From Streptomyces sp. rh34 (GTDB lineage Bacteria; Actinomycetota; Actinomycetes; Streptomycetales; Streptomycetaceae), in contig NZ_NTGZ01000016.1 in assembly GCF_002551245.1 (NCBI RefSeq), forward strand, positions 1 through 52,651: 52,651 bases of DNA. Direction: 5' to 3'. The notes beneath the pieces were generated by a model. That model had not been told where the DNA came from. It did not search any database and saw nothing but the letters and a program-made list of their open reading frames with translations. This document shows, in pieces, positions 26,363 to 33,271 of this stretch. Position 1 is the stretch's first letter; each line of letters starts with the position of its first letter. Position numbers and translations under genes: made by a program.

Positions 26363-26560
26363 ATGAGCGCCCCCCTGTCCACGACCACCGAGGCCCTGAC
26401 CGTCCCTGAGGTCATGCGCGCGCTGCGTCTCAGCCGGTTCAAGGTCTACGACCTCATCCGCTCACGCGAACTCAAGAGCATCAAGATCGGCCGGTGCCGC
26501 AGGGTGCCCGCCGATGCCCTCCGCACCTTCATCGATCACCAGTTGGAAGAGGCCGCCTGA
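26363..26560 (+). CDS. xis: Excisionase, helix-turn-helix (MerR/HTH_17 type)
   Basis: 65 residues: LTVPEVMRALRLSRFKVYDLIRSRELKSIKIGRCRRVPADALRTFIDHQL is the standard HTH_17 excisionase fold with a short wing. It acts with the integrase to excise the element. Ribosome site AGGAGG. Its stop overlaps the integrase ATG by one base, the usual xis-int arrangement of pSAM2-like elements. Confidence 0.9.
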   Translation: MSAPLSTTTEALTVPEVMRALRLSRFKVYDLIRSRELKSIKIGRCRRVPADALRTFIDHQLEEAA

Positions 26561-27696
26561 TGGCACGCAAAAGAAATCCGAACGGCGCAGGCAGCATCTG
26601 GCAGCGCAAAGACGGCCGTTACGAAGCGCGCGTCTATGTTCCCCAACCCGACGGGACACGCAGGCGCAAGACCGTCTACGGCAGCACCTGGGACGAGTGC
26701 GACGCCAAGCGGCAGGAGCTAGTCCTACGCGACCGGCAAGGCATCCCAACGCCCACCCGCTCCGCCAAGCTCTCCGAGTGGCTGCCCTACTGGCTGGAGG
26801 AGTTCGTCAGGGACGACCGCAAGAAGACGACGTACGCCAAGTACGAGACGCACGTGCGCCGCTATCTGATCCCGCAAATCGGCTCTAAACGACTGGAGAC
26901 CCTTGGGGCCGCCGACGTGCGACGCATGCTCACAGCCGTGACGGCACAAGCGTCGGCTGCGACAGCCAAGGAGTCGCACCGCGTTCTCCGCAGCGCTCTT
27001 ACGGCCGCATGTCGCGAGGAGCTGATCACCAGGAACGTAGTCAAGCTCGTCCCGGCCCCCCGGGTTCAGTCGCGAGAGCTGAAGCCGTGGAACCTGGAGG
27101 AGACGACGACGTTCCTGGAGGCCGCGAGGAAGGATCCGCTGTACGCGGCGTTCGTGCTCGCCGTAGCTTTGGGGCTGCGGCGAGGAGAGGTCCTTGGACT
27201 CCGCTGGTCGGACATCGACCTGGAGCGCCGCACTCTCACCGTGCGGAACCAGATCCAGCGGGTGCAGAAGGAGCTCTACGCGGACTCCACGAAGAACCGC
27301 CGCACGCGCGCCATCCCCGTACCGCTCATGTGCGTGGCACCGCTGCGCTGGCAGCGGCTCCGCCAGGGTGAGCAGCGTCTCGCCGCAGCGCACGCCTGGA
27401 TCAACAGCGACTACGTGTTCACGACCAGGACCGGGCGAACGATCGAGCCGAGGAATCTCAGCCGGTCGTTCGAGCGCATCACGGAGGACGCTGGACTGCG
27501 CCGCATCCGGCTGCACGATGCCCGGCACGGGTGTGCCACGCTCCTGTTCGCCGCAGGTGTGCCGGCGCGGGTCGTGATGGAGATCCTGGGGCACTCGCAG
27601 ATCGCCGTCACGATGAACATCTACACCCACGTTTCTGACGACAAGCGACGAGAGGCCATGGGACACATGGACCGTCTCCTTCGACGCCGCCGCTGA
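26560..27696 (+). CDS. int: AICE tyrosine integrase
   Basis: 378 residues. An N-terminal AP2-like arm-binding domain (GSIWQRKDGRYEARVYVPQPDGTRRRKTVYG), a SAM-like core-binding domain (about 70-165) and a catalytic domain with Arg207 (LGLRRGE), His319/Arg322 (LHDARHG), His345 (LGHS) and nucleophile Tyr355 (NIYTH). All catalytic residues are present. It would recombine the 44-bp tRNA core. It is unrelated at the sequence level to the prophage integrase at 29849, apart from the family motifs, although both serve the same tRNA site. Confidence 0.95.
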   Translation: MARKRNPNGAGSIWQRKDGRYEARVYVPQPDGTRRRKTVYGSTWDECDAKRQELVLRDRQGIPTPTRSAKLSEWLPYWLEEFVRDDRKKTTYAKYETHVRRYLIPQIGSKRLETLGAADVRRMLTAVTAQASAATAKESHRVLRSALTAACREELITRNVVKLVPAPRVQSRELKPWNLEETTTFLEAARKDPLYAAFVLAVALGLRRGEVLGLRWSDIDLERRTLTVRNQIQRVQKELYADSTKNRRTRAIPVPLMCVAPLRWQRLRQGEQRLAAAHAWINSDYVFTTRTGRTIEPRNLSRSFERITEDAGLRRIRLHDARHGCATLLFAAGVPARVVMEILGHSQIAVTMNIYTHVSDDKRREAMGHMDRLLRRRR

Positions 27697-27703
27697 TGTC
27701 TAG

Positions 27704-27739
27704 GCTCGCCTCTCGTAGGCCCTGCTACGGGAGGCGAGC
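27704..27739 (+). terminator. Hairpin after the integrase gene
   Basis: Arms 27704-27718 (GCTCGCCTCTCGTAG) and 27725-27739 pair at 14 of 15 positions with a 6-base loop, eight bases after the integrase stop. It should insulate the cargo gene from int readthrough, although the T-tract is poor. Confidence 0.65.
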
Positions 27740-27808
27740 TTCAGTCCACGGGGCATTCGGGTAGAACTGGGGGTCTTCGGAAACTGGTAGATATCCCCCA
27801 ACGACCCC

Positions 27809-27821
27809 TGCACACTGTGCA
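27809..27821. promoter_or_regulatory. Palindrome at the start of the cargo gene
   Basis: TGCACACTGTGCA is a perfect 6-bp inverted repeat around one base. It lies between a -10-like TAGATA (27788-27793) and the start codons and includes the GTG at 27817. It may be an operator or block translation; no cognate regulator is visible. Confidence 0.35.
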
Positions 27822-27822
27822 T

Positions 27823-29595
27823 ATGCCGAGTACTGATGCCCAGTTGTCAACCATCGCCAATTGGATCGACAGCGCAGCGCTGTCCGAGACACCCCTTCAA
27901 GCTCACAGGGAATTTAACGGAAAGATCCCTATTAGCGAGCACGAAGGCCCAGTGGAATCCGTTGGAGGAATTTCGGCGACCAGACGGGCAGCCGCCTGGG
28001 CTTTCGCGTACCATGTTCAAGTTGTTGAGAATGACGGCAAATGGCGAGTGCAGATCGTTCCCTACTTCCAAGGGCCAGACAGTCACTCCATACCTCCTCA
28101 AGTCCCTGACGTTTCGGATTTCGGCGTAGAAACATGGACAGCACTTAGTGCGAAAGTTTGCTCTCATTTCGGCAAGGCGCGATTGCACCACCTATTGTTC
28201 GAAAGAAAGGTTGGGAAAGTACGCGATCACGCCATTCTCGCCGCGCAGTCCTATTTGACTTTGGCGGGAACTTGGGAGAAGGAACTAGACAAAGGGGAAT
28301 GCCTCAATATAGCGCTTCGCCTGGCGCGTTCGGTAGGAAATCATGACCTCGCCAACAACGTGGTAACTGCGATGCTGACTCTCGCCACCAATGTGATCGC
28401 AAGCGATGCACATAAGCCCGGCGCGGCGACTCAAATACTCGGTCCTCTGATCGGCGAGCGAGTTCCACCAAAGGCGTTGCAGGGCCTACTGGACGCCGCC
28501 ATCGACAGATACGATTCCCCATTCGTCAAAGCCCAATTCTTCAGCCTCAAGCTGCGACTTAACAAGGGGGACGGGGCGCGCAGCGGCATCTACTCTGACC
28601 TAGTCCAGATGTGGCTGGACGCAGCAGCTAAGGCAACGGGTCTCGTCCGAGCCGGGCACCTCAAAGCGGCCCTGCAGCAGGCGCAAGCATCTGCGGTACC
28701 TCACCTCATCGACCGAGCAGCGAGCTCTCTGCAAACACTACGAAATGAGGACCTGGGACTTAAATCATTCAGCGCCTCTAGCGCCGTGAGCCGGGAAGAG
28801 TTTGAGTCCTATCTAAAGCCAGTAGTGGATTGCACCGACTGGCAACAAGCCTTGCTTCACTTCGCATTTACCTACGGCCCCGCAACTGGATCCATAGAGA
28901 ACACCAGAAAGAGAGCCGCAGAGTACGCGAAACATTCTGTCCTCGCAGACCTAGCCACAATGGAACTCATTGGATCCGACGGACTTCCTAGATTTTCTCC
29001 TCAAAGCGACGCCGAGATCGAGGAAGTGCGCCTGACGCGCCAGGAAAGCTTCACCCTGCAACACATGGCCCCTCTGCTGGCCATCGCGCTTCATAGAATC
29101 GCAGAGACACACGGCGTACCGACGGAGGAGGACCTAACGAGCTTTTTCGCTCAGGGGATGCTGACTGACGCCGAGCTTGCCTCATCCATTGCGCGATGTT
29201 TCATTCGCTATTGGTCCGGAGACACCGAAGGAGCGGCCTTCACCATCGCGCCAAAAGTTGAGACACTAGCCCGAAATCTGGTGCTAGCGCTGGACGCAGG
29301 AGTATACAAACTACAGAGAAACGAAAAGCCAGGGCAGTACCCTGGTCTGGGATACCTGCTAGGGGTTCTGCGCACAAAAGACATGGATGAATCGTGGTAC
29401 CGCAGTATCCTCACAATTTGCGGAAACCCAGCGGGCGGCTGGAACCTGCGCAACGAAATCGCCCACGGATTCATACCTGCCGCTGGATCCCCTGCGGCAG
29501 CCCTGCTGTTCCAGTGCGTGATCTACCTCTGGAGCCTCGGCGCGAAGCCGCAGAACGTTGACGCTGAGGTGGAGACAGGAGGCGAGCAAGCCTGA
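27823..29595 (+). CDS. DUF4209/HEPN-like protein, AICE cargo
   Basis: 590 residues (592 if the GTG at 27817 is used; neither start has a ribosome site). Largely helical. The C-terminal 50 residues contain WNLRNEIAHGF: the RNxxxHG motif (Arg and His five residues apart, about 543 and 548) noted for DUF4209 and matching the Rx4-6H signature of HEPN ribonuclease-like domains. The long N-terminal part has no recognised domain. Codon use is markedly more A/T-rich than any neighbour, which suggests recent acquisition. It lies alone between integrase and att site, a usual place for cargo. HEPN proteins often serve as toxins or in phage defence, so a defence role is reasonable but inferred. Confidence 0.7.
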   Translation: MPSTDAQLSTIANWIDSAALSETPLQAHREFNGKIPISEHEGPVESVGGISATRRAAAWAFAYHVQVVENDGKWRVQIVPYFQGPDSHSIPPQVPDVSDFGVETWTALSAKVCSHFGKARLHHLLFERKVGKVRDHAILAAQSYLTLAGTWEKELDKGECLNIALRLARSVGNHDLANNVVTAMLTLATNVIASDAHKPGAATQILGPLIGERVPPKALQGLLDAAIDRYDSPFVKAQFFSLKLRLNKGDGARSGIYSDLVQMWLDAAAKATGLVRAGHLKAALQQAQASAVPHLIDRAASSLQTLRNEDLGLKSFSASSAVSREEFESYLKPVVDCTDWQQALLHFAFTYGPATGSIENTRKRAAEYAKHSVLADLATMELIGSDGLPRFSPQSDAEIEEVRLTRQESFTLQHMAPLLAIALHRIAETHGVPTEEDLTSFFAQGMLTDAELASSIARCFIRYWSGDTEGAAFTIAPKVETLARNLVLALDAGVYKLQRNEKPGQYPGLGYLLGVLRTKDMDESWYRSILTICGNPAGGWNLRNEIAHGFIPAAGSPAAALLFQCVIYLWSLGAKPQNVDAEVETGGEQA

Positions 29596-29596
29596 C

Positions 29597-29619
29597 TGCC
29601 GTCATCTACTACCGTCAAC
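29597..29619 (+). repeat. Candidate right integrase arm sites of the AICE
   Basis: TGCCGTCATC (29597-29606) and TACCGTCAAC (29610-29619), again 13 bases apart. They mirror the pair at 15323-15345 and end 36 bases before the core repeat. Confidence 0.5.
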
Positions 29620-29649
29620 GCCCCCGCAGCGGCTCGCTGCGGGGGCGTT
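29617..29649. terminator. Perfect 15-bp hairpin next to att site 2
   Basis: Arms AACGCCCCCGCAGCG (29617-29631) and its complement (29635-29649) with a 3-base loop, 6 bases from the tRNA 3' end. It ends the cargo gene transcript and, in the other direction, stands where the tRNA terminator stands at att site 1. Confidence 0.85.
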
Positions 29650-29655
29650 CTGGCT

Positions 29656-29699
29656 GGTGGGCGCGGACGGTTTCGAACCGCCGACATCTGCTTTGTAAG
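29656..29699 (-). repeat. att site 2: second copy of the tRNA 3' half
   Basis: Identical for 44 bases to att site 1. The tRNA-like sequence again stops at the anticodon loop, and the DNA to its right does not complete a tRNA. This is therefore an AICE-prophage junction, and the intact tRNA must lie farther right. Here the base beyond ACC gives ACCA on the minus strand, against ACCC at site 1. Confidence 0.88.
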
Positions 29700-29722
29700 A
29701 ACCCGTAAACCCGGGCCGGGGG

Positions 29723-29805
29723 CTTCCGAGAACTTCCGAGAGCTTCCGAGTGCCGCTCTCACCTGCGAAAACGGAAAGCTCCGAGAGTTTCCGAGAGCCT
29801 CCGAG
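29723..29805 (+). repeat. Two clusters of 10-bp-phased CTTCCGAG repeats beside att site 2
   Basis: Cluster 1: CTTCCGAG at 29723, 29733 and 29743. Cluster 2: the CCGAG core at 29781, 29791 and 29801. Spacing inside each cluster is exactly 10 bases, one helical turn, so a protein array would bind one face. They lie between the core and the integrase gene, where arm-type sites are expected. The same motif recurs inverted at the early promoter (32064-32088). Confidence 0.7.
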
Positions 29806-29848
29806 CGGGGTTTGTGGCATCTACGTGGCATCGATGCGGCATCCGCCC

Positions 29849-31144
29849 TCACGACACAGCCCGCAACGGACGGCCCTTGACCAGCGCAGCCCGCACTTCC
29901 TCCACCAACTCCGGCCCCGCGTGCTGGTACAGCCACGTCACCCGGCCCCCACGCTCGTGCCCCATGATGACCTGGACGTCCTTCTCCGGGACCCCGGCGT
30001 CCTTCAGCCTTGTGGCGAACGTGTGCCGCAGATCGTGCACCCGCGGCCAGAATTCCGTGCGGCCCGTCTCCGGGTTCTTCACCTCACGGGCCAGGCCAGC
30101 GGCCTTGATGGCGGGGATCCAGTGCCGGCGGAAGTTCGGGCGCGTCAGGACCCCGTCGAGGTCCGTCTTCACCCCGTCCTTGTTCTTCCTCTTGGTCCCG
30201 GACAGCGGCCCTCGGAAGATCAGCTCTTCGGCGTGCATCCCATCGCCGATCGCTGACTCCGTGGCGGCTGGGCTCAGCCTCGCCATCATCACCTTCACGG
30301 CCTCGACCGCTGCCGGGGTCAGAGGCACCGTGCGGAATCCGGCCCTCGACTTCGGCGCAGCCTTCCTCCGAATCGTGCCACGGTCGTCGATGAGAACTTC
30401 CTTCACCTTCACCGTGGCACCGTCGAGGTCCACGTTGCAGGCCCGCAGCCCCGTGTACTCGCCCCACCGCATCCCGGTCTCTTCAGCAAAGACTACGACG
30501 GGCAGGTAGTAGGCAGTGAGGTGTTCGCGGATCAGCGCACACTGTGCTGCGGTGGGCGGGATCATTTCGTCGGGGTGCCGGGCTGGCGCCGGGGCCACCT
30601 CGATGTCGGTGCAGGGGTTCACGCTGATGCGGCGGTCGCGGAGCGCAGCGACCATCATGTGCCGCAGCAGCTCCAGCACCTTCTTCTGCGTGGCGTGGCC
30701 CTTAACCTCGTTGGTGATCCAGTCCTGCACCTGCATCCACGTGATGCTGTTCAGCTTGCGTTTGCCCCACTTCGGCTGAACGTGGACTGTCCACGCGGAC
30801 AGCTTCCGGTTCTTCGTGGTGATGGACGTGACCTTCACGGTCGGCCACCAGATTGCGTACCAGTCGTCCACGGTGATCGCGCCGCGCTTCGGGTCCTGGT
30901 AGGTCCCCTCGCGCACCTGCGTGCGCACCCTGTCCAGGTGGGCCGTGGCTTCCTTCTGGGTGGGGAAGACGGGCCCGCACTGCTTGCCGTCGGGGTCCCG
31001 GTAGCGGGCCTGCCAACTTCCGATGCAGTCGCGCCGGGGCTTCCGCTCGCCGTGCTTGTCGACGGGGTAGTGCTCGATGCAGGCCTTGCAGCCGCAGCCC
31101 TTCTCTCGTAGCTGTCGCGGGTTGTTCGTGGCTCTACGCGCCAT
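29849..31144 (-). CDS. int: Prophage tyrosine integrase
   Basis: 431 residues. The N-terminus has a small Cys cluster (CGCKAC, residues 17-22) and an arm-binding domain (GSWQARYRDPDGKQCGPVF). The core-binding domain lies at about 90-190, and the catalytic domain has Arg226 (GMRWGEY), His370/Arg373 (HDLRHTF), His396 (MGHE) and Tyr406 (LYQH). Complete active site. It reads toward the att site, its stop lying 150 bases from the core. The start overlaps the preceding small gene by 11 bases, implying coupled translation. Confidence 0.95.
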   Translation of the reverse strand: MARRATNNPRQLREKGCGCKACIEHYPVDKHGERKPRRDCIGSWQARYRDPDGKQCGPVFPTQKEATAHLDRVRTQVREGTYQDPKRGAITVDDWYAIWWPTVKVTSITTKNRKLSAWTVHVQPKWGKRKLNSITWMQVQDWITNEVKGHATQKKVLELLRHMMVAALRDRRISVNPCTDIEVAPAPARHPDEMIPPTAAQCALIREHLTAYYLPVVVFAEETGMRWGEYTGLRACNVDLDGATVKVKEVLIDDRGTIRRKAAPKSRAGFRTVPLTPAAVEAVKVMMARLSPAATESAIGDGMHAEELIFRGPLSGTKRKNKDGVKTDLDGVLTRPNFRRHWIPAIKAAGLAREVKNPETGRTEFWPRVHDLRHTFATRLKDAGVPEKDVQVIMGHERGGRVTWLYQHAGPELVEEVRAALVKGRPLRAVS

Positions 31145-31382
31145 GGGTCACCGCCTGCTCTCCTGTCCTCTGCTGTGGGATCCGGGGAGCCAGGTCGAGC
31201 GGCTCCCCGCAGAAACAGCGTGCACCGAACTGGGGCTGTGGCACTGCCAGTTCGGAGAGAATCGCCCGTACGGCGGTGACCGTGCGTTCGCGGTCGAGGC
31301 CGGTCGGCAGGGCGATGGTCTGGGTGGCGGCGTCGTAGGGCCGAGCCGAGCCGATCGGAGCGTATTGGACGCGAATACACAT
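31134..31382 (-). CDS. Small hypothetical protein upstream of the integrase
   Basis: 82 residues: VQYAPIGSARPYDAATQTIALPTGLDRERTVTAVRAILSEL, then a CFCG pair. No family recognised. The gene overlaps the integrase start by 11 bases. On the minus strand a CATAAT box (31475-31480) lies upstream but no good -35 was seen. Confidence 0.6.
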   Translation of the reverse strand: MCIRVQYAPIGSARPYDAATQTIALPTGLDRERTVTAVRAILSELAVPQPQFGARCFCGEPLDLAPRIPQQRTGEQAVTHGA

Positions 31383-31547
31383 GCGGACCCCCGTGTACGC
31401 AGGCGGGATGGGATACCTGCGGTCGATGAGGGGAGGGCATCGGCCGTGCGAACGACCGTACCTCTCAGTCGTTGATTATGCGACCACTGTTACACAAGAT
31501 GACGCCCCATCAGGCACAGGGAGTGACGGGGTCCATTTAGCGGAGAC

Positions 31548-31916
31548 TCACGACAGGGCGCGACGGTTGTGCTCGTTCAGCGCGCGGAGCTCCAGCTCCT
31601 TGATTTCCTGCTGCTCAGCGGTGAGGCCGCGGAACAGTTCGAGGAGGCGCTCCTCGGCGGCCGGCGCGAGGGGGCCAGGGATCTTGCGGCCGGCGGCGGC
31701 GAAGATCTGGTCTTCGGTGAACTTGGGGTAGGCCGCAGCAAGGGCGCGCAGGGCGTCCGGGCGGGGCTGCCGCTTCCGGTGGACCCACGTGTTGACGGTG
31801 GAGACGGACACGCCGATGGCTGCTGCGATCTGGCTGTCGTTAGCGCCGTACTCGTCCTTGAGGCGCGCGAGCAGCTGCGCGAGGTCTTCGGTGGGGGTCG
31901 CGTCGTCTGTGGCCAC
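31548..31916 (-). CDS. XRE-type helix-turn-helix regulator, likely phage repressor
   Basis: 122 residues from the GTG at 31916. The HTH is NDSQIAAAIGVSVSTVNTWVHRKRQPRPDALRALAAAYPKF (about residues 22-62). The C-terminus is helical (ERLLELFRGLTAEQQEIKELELRAL), suited to dimerisation. It is divergent from the early operon, the place of a cI-type repressor, but has no protease-like domain. An alternative longer frame to 32021 would translate the operator palindrome and is less likely. The ribosome site is weak (AAGGG, rather distant). Confidence 0.75.
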   Translation of the reverse strand: MATDDATPTEDLAQLLARLKDEYGANDSQIAAAIGVSVSTVNTWVHRKRQPRPDALRALAAAYPKFTEDQIFAAAGRKIPGPLAPAAEERLLELFRGLTAEQQEIKELELRALNEHNRRALS

Positions 31917-31937
31917 GCCTAAGGGTGCCCTTTGATC

Positions 31938-31962
31938 TCTACTTTTAGCAAGTAAAAGTAGA
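31938..31962. promoter_or_regulatory. Operator-like palindrome before the XRE gene
   Basis: TCTACTTTTA (31938-31947) and TAAAAGTAGA (31953-31962), perfect 10-bp arms around GCAAG. It is strikingly A/T-rich against the local sequence and sits 22 bases upstream of the repressor start, which suits autoregulation. Confidence 0.6.
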
Positions 31963-32063
31963 ACCACGACGGAGTCACGCACCGGGCGTGACCTCCCCGT
32001 CACGCGCCCGCGCGCTGGCATATGTCACCACCATAGAACACGCATTCGAATCACGCGACACAT

Positions 32064-32127
32064 CTCGGAAGCCCTCGGGAAATCTCGGAAGTTCTCGTTG
32101 ACACAACTACGACTGCGACTGTAAAAC
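32064..32127 (+). promoter_or_regulatory. Early promoter with 10-bp-phased operator repeats
   Basis: A consensus -35 TTGACA (32098-32103) is followed after 18 bases by TAAAAC (32122-32127). Directly upstream, CTCGG occurs at 32064, 32074 and 32084 (TCTCGGAAG pattern, with a degenerate TCTCG at 32093), again at exactly 10-base spacing. These are the inverted form of the CTTCCGAG repeats beside the att site. The promoter drives the gene at 32183. Confidence 0.65.
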
Positions 32128-32182
32128 TGTCACAGCACCTCAGAACGAGGGGCTCACCAACACCGAACAGCCCGAGGTAGCC

Positions 32183-32488
32183 ATGCCCAAGGTGCTCCGC
32201 AACGGCGAAGGACAGCCACTCCGCGACGCACTGAAGCGCCAGCACCTCACCCTCGACCAGCTCTCCGAGAAGACCAAGCAGGTCGACCCGGAAGGCAGGG
32301 GCGTCAGCCCGGCCACCATCGCTCGACTCACCGGGCGCGGCACCACCGCCCGGGAGCGCACCGAACTCCGGACGGCGTGGCTGATCACCGAGGCCCTCGA
32401 TGACCGCATGCACGCACTGTTTAGCCGCATGCCGACACATTCGACCGCGACAGTAGAAAGGTCAAGCTCCGATGCCGAAGAAGAGTGA
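32183..32488 (+). CDS. Cro-like/XRE-type small regulator
   Basis: 101 residues. PLRDALKRQHLTLDQLSEKTKQVDPEGRGVSPATIARLTGRG reads as an XRE helix-turn-helix in which the second helix follows a longer loop. First gene of the rightward operon, facing the repressor, as cro does. Start: GAGG six bases upstream. It overlaps the next gene by 17 bases in another frame. Confidence 0.7.
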   Translation: MPKVLRNGEGQPLRDALKRQHLTLDQLSEKTKQVDPEGRGVSPATIARLTGRGTTARERTELRTAWLITEALDDRMHALFSRMPTHSTATVERSSSDAEEE

Positions 32489-32732
32489 ACGCTTCACCAC
32501 CCTGCCGGCCGGACTTCTTCCCCTGCTCAGCCAGCCGCAGCTGGAGACGTACTACGGCGTCTCCGACTGGACGGTTATCAAGTGGCTCAAGAAGGGGCTG
32601 CCGAGTCGCCCGTTCCCCGGCCGTGAAAAGCGCTTCGACCTCGTCGAGGTGGAGGCGTGGATGGCCGAGCAGGACCCGGAGTTCATCGAGGCCGGCACGA
32701 CCGCACCGTTGCTGGTCGCCGCCTCCGTCTGA
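32472..32732 (+). CDS. HTH_17-like DNA-binding protein, possible excisionase
   Basis: 86 residues: LSQPQLETYYGVSDWTVIKWLKKGLPSRPFPGREKRFDLVEVEAWMAEQDPEF is the MerR/HTH_17 fold used by phage excisionases and DNA-packaging regulators. As no other Xis candidate lies near the prophage integrase, this is the best one. It starts inside the end of the previous gene. Confidence 0.65.
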   Translation: MPKKSERFTTLPAGLLPLLSQPQLETYYGVSDWTVIKWLKKGLPSRPFPGREKRFDLVEVEAWMAEQDPEFIEAGTTAPLLVAASV

Positions 32733-32818
32733 CCCCGCACAAACCAAGGGACGCCGAGCCATGCCGGGCCCGACGCCCCTACGGCAGTACCTCAACCACT
32801 TCAGAAATCGAGGACACC

Positions 32819-33271
32819 GTGTCTGTACAGACTATCTGCCCCACTGATCTTCCCGCCGGTCACCGGCGCACGGTCCACGTGGACGTGACGATCCCCCGTC
32901 CGACGACCGTGCCGAGCGTGTTCCGGGCGGCTGCCCGGCTGCTCGCGGCGAACGGCCACTACCAGGGCGACTACTTGCCCGACCCGTTCAACCGGCGCCT
33001 CACGACCCCGGACGCTGAGCGCCCGCTGTCGATCGTGGCTGCGATCCGGTGCGTGGTGACCGGGGTCCCTCGCCGGTTCGCCCCGCTCGCTGAGGAGGCC
33101 ATCAAGGTGTTGGCCGGTCGGCTGGAGGTCGACGGTGAGCCCGCGTGGAATGACGAGCCGGACAACCTCGCGATCCACGTTGCTGCGTGGGGTGACGTCG
33201 AGGGGCGTACGACGGAGTGCGCGGTCGCGGTGCTGTACGCGGCGGCTGACGCTACGGCGGTGTCCCTGTGA
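32819..33271 (+). CDS. DUF6197-like protein
   Basis: 150 residues from a GTG with GAGG five bases before it. VFRAAARLLAANGHYQGDYLPD followed by LSIVAAIRCVVTG resembles the DUF6197 pattern (helix, WxQG/YxGD, then a small cofactor-like CAxGAL block); here the latter reads SIVAAI. The name is tentative. The C-terminus (CAVAVLYAAADATA) is helical. Function unknown. Overlaps the next gene by 4 bases. Confidence 0.6.
   Translation: MSVQTICPTDLPAGHRRTVHVDVTIPRPTTVPSVFRAAARLLAANGHYQGDYLPDPFNRRLTTPDAERPLSIVAAIRCVVTGVPRRFAPLAEEAIKVLAGRLEVDGEPAWNDEPDNLAIHVAAWGDVEGRTTECAVAVLYAAADATAVSL

Larger units (their letters stand above)
15182..29699. mobile_element. Complete pSAM2-like AICE integrated in a tRNA 3' end
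   Basis: Bounded by identical 44-bp repeats (15182-15225 and 29656-29699) equal to the 3' half of a minus-strand tRNA gene. Contents in order fit the AICE plan: GntR regulator, spread-type small proteins, an FtsK-like single-gene translocase, Prim-Pol replication module, excisionase, tyrosine integrase. There are no type IV secretion genes, so transfer should be as double-stranded DNA by the TraSA-like protein, as known for pSAM2. One gene of foreign composition (27823-29595) lies between integrase and right att site. Confidence 0.93.

Noticed and set aside
29723..29805. CRISPR array
   Set aside because: The repeat unit is about 8 bases with 10-base steps, without spacers of CRISPR length, and there are no cas genes.
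31475..31503. Promoter for the integrase operon on the minus strand
   Set aside because: A CATAAT box is present but no -35 hexamer lies at acceptable spacing, so I did not list it as a feature.
31917..32021. N-terminal extension of the XRE regulator
   Set aside because: It would translate the perfect operator palindrome into a hydrophobic stretch unlike any regulator; the GTG at 31916 gives a normal HTH protein.
32761..32847. Small frame starting at the ATG at 32761
   Set aside because: It overlaps the better supported GTG-started gene at 32819 and has only about 28 codons without features.
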